In this document: one piece after another, positions 60,440-64,000 of the stretch
Numbering within the stretch: the stretch's first letter is position 1
Layout of the letters: each line of letters opens with the position of its first letter
DNA from: an uncultured Christensenella sp.
GTDB lineage: Bacteria; Bacillota; Clostridia; Christensenellales; CAG-917
Assembly (NCBI GenBank): GCA_910578325.1
Contig: CAJTQT010000001.1
Coordinates: 1-64,000 of the forward strand
Direction of reading: 5' to 3'
Length of the DNA: 64,000 nt
Program-made: the position numbers and the translations under genes
The notes under the pieces: model-generated
The model's input: only the letters and a program-made list of their open reading frames with translations
Told to the model about the DNA's origin: nothing
Databases searched by the model: none

Positions 60440-61019
60440 TTCTTACTCCGAATCCCGCAAGCACTTTTGCGAGTTTTTCCATCGGCAATCCCACAATATT
60501 TGTATAACTGCCCCTGTATTTTTCAACTATAAGTCCGTCCTGTATGCCGTATGCGCCGGCTTTGTCGAGCGGATTTACGTCGTCCACATATTTCCTTATC
60601 TCATCTACGCTCAGTTTTTTGAGTTTTACCTTAGACTTCTCCGAAAAGCAAATTTCCCGTCCGTCGCAGATGACCATAACTCCAGTATACACCGAATGCC
60701 AACGTCCGCACAGCCTTGAAAGTATCTTTTCTGCGTCCTTATAGGAGCACGGCTTGCCGTAGACTTTTCCTCTCAATGCAACAACGGTATCCGCACCTAT
60801 AACCGCAGCGTCAGGCTGTTGTTCCGCCCGCGCTTTTGCGGCGGACAACCGCTTTACAAGCATCCGCGGAGACGGAGCGCGCACCGCGCTCTCATCGATA
60901 TCGGCGGGACGAATCTCAAATTCCAGTCCGTTAGATTGCAGAATTTCTCTTCTCCTCGGAGACGCCGAAGCAAGAATAATCCGCTTGTTGTTTGCATTCA
61001 TATCGTCTTTTGCAGTCAA
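60426..61019 (-). CDS. maf: Maf-family nucleotide pyrophosphatase
   Basis: 197 aa. RIILASASPRRREIL at the N terminus, SAAKARA, VIGADTVVAL with the catalytic Asp, GRWHSVYTGVMV and DGLIVEKYRGSYTNIVGLPMEKL. Hydrolyses modified or surplus dTTP/UTP, and affects septation when overproduced. The start is TTG at 61019 with GAGG six bases upstream; the downstream ATG (61001) has no site. Confidence 0.92.
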   Translation of the reverse strand: MTAKDDMNANNKRIILASASPRRREILQSNGLEFEIRPADIDESAVRAPSPRMLVKRLSAAKARAEQQPDAAVIGADTVVALRGKVYGKPCSYKDAEKILSRLCGRWHSVYTGVMVICDGREICFSEKSKVKLKKLSVDEIRKYVDDVNPLDKAGAYGIQDGLIVEKYRGSYTNIVGLPMEKLAKVLAGFGVRNVNG

Positions 61020-61052
61020 ACCGCACCTCTTTGCGGCAGGTAAGAACTTTTA

Positions 61053-62573
61053 TCAGAGTATTTCGAGATTCTTTCCGTAAGCCGCCTTGAAATCAGCAGA
61101 CGCGCTTATGGCGTCTTTTATTTCAAGCGAACAGTCTCCGCCGTTTTCAGTTTCGGTTTTGACGATAACGCTGTCGCCCAGCACGTCGCAGTTGACGCCC
61201 GTCACGACGCCGCTCTGGCTTCTGTCGAAACTCTCGGCTATCCGCAGAATTACGCTCAGTTTCCTTATCGCTTCAAGATCCTCCTGCGTAATCATATCCT
61301 TATACTTCAATATATCATCTCTCGAAAACTCCGTCTTTCTGTGACCGTACGCCACAAACGAAGCGAGAACGATGTCTTTATGCGGCACTCCGTAAAGGTT
61401 GCTGTTGAGAATTATATACTGAGAATGTATCTGATGATTGTAGAATTTTATTCTCATACCGCTATCGTGCAAAAGCGCGGCGATTTTGAGCACTCGCACG
61501 TAAGCGCGCGGCATTTTGTGCAGAACTTTAAGTTGCTTGAACAACTGTATGGAAAGATTGTATACGTGTTCGGCGTGATCGACGTTGATGTCGAAATACT
61601 TCATCTGCGTGAGAAGCGAATGTCCCAAAACGTCGCTGAGCGGACGTTCGTTTACGGACGGAACCGCATAGCGGAACATCGCTCCCTCCCTGAGTCCGCA
61701 ACCGCTTACCGTTATTTTCTGGAACCCGAATTTACCTATCACCGCTTTCATAACCGCAAGCGCACTGGGGAAGATATCCGCCCTTCCGCTGGAAAGCCCC
61801 TTTATCTTCATAGTGCTGTTGAGGTCGAGTTTTTTTATCGTGTTATAGATATTGTCAAAATCCGAAGTGCTCAACTCGTAATTGTGAGTCATATTGAAAG
61901 GATATTTGCTTATCATTCTGCTGATTCTTCCGAGGTTGCGGAAACTTCCGCCCACGCCGACAAAAGAAGTATCCGGCTCCACCGTGTCAAGCCAGGACAC
62001 CTTTTCCAACTGATCCGAAATGAAATCCTCTATTTTCTGCGCTCTTTCCTGCGGAGTGGATACGTCCGCCTTGAACAAATCCGTGAGCGTAACCGCGCCG
62101 AAAGGAAGCGTCTCGTAATGTATGAGATTGCGTCTGTTGTAATAAATGAGATTCGTCGAACCGCCGCCCATTTCCATTATGAGACCTTTGGGGATATCCA
62201 TAGAATTTATAACGCCCTGATATACGAGCATAGCCTGTTCTTCTACGGAGAGCACCTTGATCTTAATCCCGCAGGTCATCGCCACTTCGTCAAGAAAACT
62301 CTTCTGGTTTTTGGCACGGCGCACCGCGGCGGTGGCATACGCGAAAATCTTGTCCACGCGGTTAGCGTCGCAGAGCCTGCGGAACATAGTTAGCGTCTTT
62401 ATGGTCTGTGCAATACGCTGCGGTTTGATGAAACCGTCCCAATCCATATCCTGACCGAGACGCACCGTTTCTTTAAGTTCGTCAAAAACGACGAAATGTC
62501 CGCCGTCGAGGACGTTGACAAGCACTAATCTTGCCGAATTCGAACCGAGATCGATAATTGCTATCTTTTCCAT
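61053..62573 (-). CDS. ppx: Ppx/GppA exopolyphosphatase/pppGpp phosphatase family protein
   Basis: 506 aa. IAIIDLGSNSARLVLV at the N terminus and IMEMGGGSTNLIYY form the actin-like ATPase-type phosphate sites; the C-terminal half has HD-domain motifs (AALLHDSG with HNHQIHSQYIILNS). The HD-like extension is usual for the longer Ppx form. Degrades polyphosphate or pppGpp. It has a long (about 180-base) leader with a 20-bp palindrome. RBS GGGAGAA. Confidence 0.9.
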   Translation of the reverse strand: MEKIAIIDLGSNSARLVLVNVLDGGHFVVFDELKETVRLGQDMDWDGFIKPQRIAQTIKTLTMFRRLCDANRVDKIFAYATAAVRRAKNQKSFLDEVAMTCGIKIKVLSVEEQAMLVYQGVINSMDIPKGLIMEMGGGSTNLIYYNRRNLIHYETLPFGAVTLTDLFKADVSTPQERAQKIEDFISDQLEKVSWLDTVEPDTSFVGVGGSFRNLGRISRMISKYPFNMTHNYELSTSDFDNIYNTIKKLDLNSTMKIKGLSSGRADIFPSALAVMKAVIGKFGFQKITVSGCGLREGAMFRYAVPSVNERPLSDVLGHSLLTQMKYFDINVDHAEHVYNLSIQLFKQLKVLHKMPRAYVRVLKIAALLHDSGMRIKFYNHQIHSQYIILNSNLYGVPHKDIVLASFVAYGHRKTEFSRDDILKYKDMITQEDLEAIRKLSVILRIAESFDRSQSGVVTGVNCDVLGDSVIVKTETENGGDCSLEIKDAISASADFKAAYGKNLEIL

Positions 62574-62673
62574 TATTATTCTCCCGTCTAAATACTCCGA
62601 AGTGTATACGGAATATCAGTTCTTGAATTACACGCGTTTTCCGCGCCCCTGTTTCCGCCCTTAAACACAATAA

Positions 62674-62693
62674 TCAAGAAGTATACTTCTTGA
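62674..62693. promoter_or_regulatory. Perfect 20-bp palindrome in the ppx leader
   Basis: Centred at 62683/62684, core AGAAGTATACTTCT. It lies within the predicted transcript about 100 bases upstream of the ppx start. It may be an operator or an RNA hairpin. No homologue is known to me. Confidence 0.55.
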
Positions 62694-62761
62694 ACTTCAA
62701 ACGGCGCGTCGGCAACACAGTACCTTGCAACCGAAACACCGCCGCTATTAAACTTGTATTG

Positions 62762-62790
62762 ATTATAACTTAATTGAAATGAGTTGTAAA
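62762..62790 (-). promoter_or_regulatory. Sigma-A type promoter of ppx
   Basis: On the minus strand TTTACA (62785-62790), 17-base spacer and TATAAT (62762-62767). Transcription would start near 62755, leaving a leader of about 180 bases before the ATG at 62573. Confidence 0.7.
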
Positions 62791-62852
62791 TACCCCTTTT
62801 TATGTTTTTGTCAACTTTTCGGATTAAAAGCGGAATAAATTCAACACGAGGG

Positions 62853-63263
62853 TTAAGTTTGACGGCTTGTTTTTTTATTTTTTTGTTTTCCGAACCTGAA
62901 ATTCGCGGCTGTCTTGAACACCAGCGAACCGACCGCGACAACGCACAGGAATCCGCCGAAAAGTTTTTTGAGCAAATCGCCGTCTATCCGCGTTGCAAAA
63001 ACGGAAGCGGCGGCGCACGTAACTAACGCGGGCAGCAACAGCCATCCCAGATTTTGAGTCTTTACAAGTCCGTTATTTGTGTGTAACGCAAGCGCGATGG
63101 CGCCCGACGGCAAAAACGCAATCAGATTTGCATACTGGGCAGTAAGTTGCCCTACCCCCAACACCAACACTAACAGCGGAAGCGTCAGCGTTCCTCCGCC
63201 CATACCCATTCCTGCAAGAATCCCTCCGAGCACGCCCGCGAGAATAAAATATAAAAAATTCAT
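62853..63263 (-). CDS. TauE/SafE-type half transporter 2
   Basis: 136 aa, four predicted membrane helices. GVLGGILAGMGMGGGTLTLPLLVLVLG is the conserved TauE/SafE motif. Full-length TauE/SafE proteins (about 250 aa) contain two such repeats; this gene encodes one. It follows the other half by 42 bases, so they probably assemble as a heterodimer that exports sulfite or another organic anion. C-terminal tail is basic. RBS AGGAGAAG. Confidence 0.82.
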   Translation of the reverse strand: MNFLYFILAGVLGGILAGMGMGGGTLTLPLLVLVLGVGQLTAQYANLIAFLPSGAIALALHTNNGLVKTQNLGWLLLPALVTCAAASVFATRIDGDLLKKLFGGFLCVVAVGSLVFKTAANFRFGKQKNKKTSRQT

Positions 63264-63305
63264 AATCTTCTCCTAAATCAATATTACTGCATTAGAATAT
63301 CGAAA

Positions 63306-63740
63306 TCATCCTGTAATCATCTTTATTCCCGCAAAAAGCATAAGTCCGTAAAAGAGAAACGAAAGCAATTCGTTGGAAAGTTTTTTGAGCAATAACGCGC
63401 CGATTATTCCCCCTCCGACCACACCGATCACGGTGGGCAGAATCACTCCCCACTCGAACGAGCCTCTTACGGAATAAACCACCGTGCTCACGAGACACAG
63501 CGGAAGAATCACCGCTATTGCGGTCGCGTGCGAATGCCTGTCGTCAAGTCCGCCTATAAACGAGAGCGCGGGAACGGCAAGCATCCCGCCTCCCGCTCCG
63601 AAAATTCCGTTTACTATTCCTATAAACAAACCCGCAAGAGCAAGAAACAATCTGCGTTTTTTTATGCTCTTTGCTTTTAGACGGTTATATTTAAAGGTGT
63701 TGCCGTCAATTATTCTGTTGTAAAACACCGTATCCGCCAT
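63306..63740 (-). CDS. TauE/SafE-type half transporter 1
   Basis: 144 aa. A 30-residue basic N-terminal stretch (KAKSIKKRR) precedes four membrane helices with FIGIVNGIFGAGGGMLAVPAL as the family motif. Corresponds to one repeat of TauE/SafE. Transcribed first, then the other half. RBS GGGGG before the ATG. Confidence 0.82.
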   Translation of the reverse strand: MADTVFYNRIIDGNTFKYNRLKAKSIKKRRLFLALAGLFIGIVNGIFGAGGGMLAVPALSFIGGLDDRHSHATAIAVILPLCLVSTVVYSVRGSFEWGVILPTVIGVVGGGIIGALLLKKLSNELLSFLFYGLMLFAGIKMITG

Positions 63741-63941
63741 ATAAAATCCCCCTTTCGCAGCCGCGAAACATTAAAATCACGATTAGTGTTTTTAATTTAA
63801 CGGAAAGTATGAAAATTTATTGCCAAAAGGGGCTTTTTGTATTAGAATGTTTAATCATATATATTTATGCGGCGCGTATACGCGCACGCGTTTAGGTATT
63901 GATAGGGCGAAAGCCTAAAAATAAATCTTTACAGGTTTGGT

Positions 63942-64000
63942 ATGAACAAGAAGAAATTTACTGTACTGGCTCTACTGATGGTTGTGATACTTACGCTCAC
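63942..64000 (+). CDS. Start of a secreted or lipoprotein gene, cut by the window edge
   Basis: Only 19 full codons are visible: MNKKKFTVLALLMVVILTL, a basic N terminus followed by a hydrophobic core, i.e. a signal peptide. AGG lies about eight bases before the ATG. The upstream leader has TTTAGG/CCTAAA pairing (63893-63919 region) and the 14-bp palindrome GCGCGTATACGCGC near 63874-63887. Product unknown. Confidence 0.6.
   Translation, partial: MNKKKFTVLALLMVVILTL

Noticed and set aside
62588..62941. 117-codon minus-strand frame over the ppx leader
   Set aside because: It overlaps the end of the TauE/SafE gene and the ppx promoter, has no ribosome site and unusual composition; better explained as leader sequence.
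1..64000. tRNA or rRNA genes
   Set aside because: I saw no cloverleaf with CCA-end consensus or rRNA-like sequence in any intergenic region; short spacers were read by eye only.

Overview
The window is a low-to-mid GC bacterial chromosome segment with tightly packed genes, most of them on the minus strand. It looks like an uncultured, probably gut-associated member of the Clostridia (Bacillota). Support comes from SpoVT/SpoVB/MazG in Bacillus-like order, a Rex repressor, the SCIFF peptide with its radical-SAM maturase, a DnaD/DnaI-type helicase loader pair, CdaA, a SpoIVFB-type protease and lipoproteins with Cys lipoboxes. A Christensenellales-like lineage is my guess only. I see no rRNA, tRNA, CRISPR array or transposase.

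Layout: 1-4.2 kb is a glycolytic operon (pgk-tpiA-gpmI, minus) with a ~120-bp structured palindromic repeat in each intergenic gap. 4.3-9.1 kb holds trmL, dus and spoVT-spoVB-mazG. 9.3-12.8 kb is a surface region with a BspA/collagen-like lipoprotein and a PI-PLC-like protein. 13-15.4 kb is a DnaD/DnaI pair. 15.5-21.6 kb is xpt with a BMP-type nucleoside ABC importer behind a structured leader. 21.9-28.6 kb holds an aldolase-like pseudoenzyme, lysC, DUF1015, cdaA, a membrane protein and holA. 28.8-31.7 kb is a polar amino-acid ABC importer whose binding protein looks circularly permuted. 32-36.2 kb is leuA-cimA and a LeuB homologue that lacks its metal ligands. 36.3-40.7 kb is coaX-hom-malQ-PPTase-ACP.

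41.3-45.4 kb carries a Cys/Gly-rich peptide gene, glyS, and an AT-rich ~2-kb cassette of three double-HTH regulators plus two small divergent genes. The cassette is bounded by a 31-bp duplication of the glyS 3' end. 45.4-47.8 kb is scfA-scfB-rex. 47.9-51.4 kb has an Orn/Lys/Arg decarboxylase, a lipoprotein hydrolase and an alcohol-dehydrogenase-like gene. 51.5-62.6 kb resembles the conserved cell-shape/division cluster (ppx, maf, mreB, minD, minE, a small membrane protein, spoIVFB, then glk, two radical-SAM-linked genes and rng), but mreC, mreD, minC and rplU are not present here. The window ends with two half-size TauE/SafE genes and the start of a secreted protein.

The most unusual items are the permuted binding protein, the glyS-flanked HTH cassette, the pseudo-LeuB, the covarying palindromic repeats in the glycolytic operon, the Cys-rich duplicated peptide, and large insertions at the same structural site in two different ABC ATPases.
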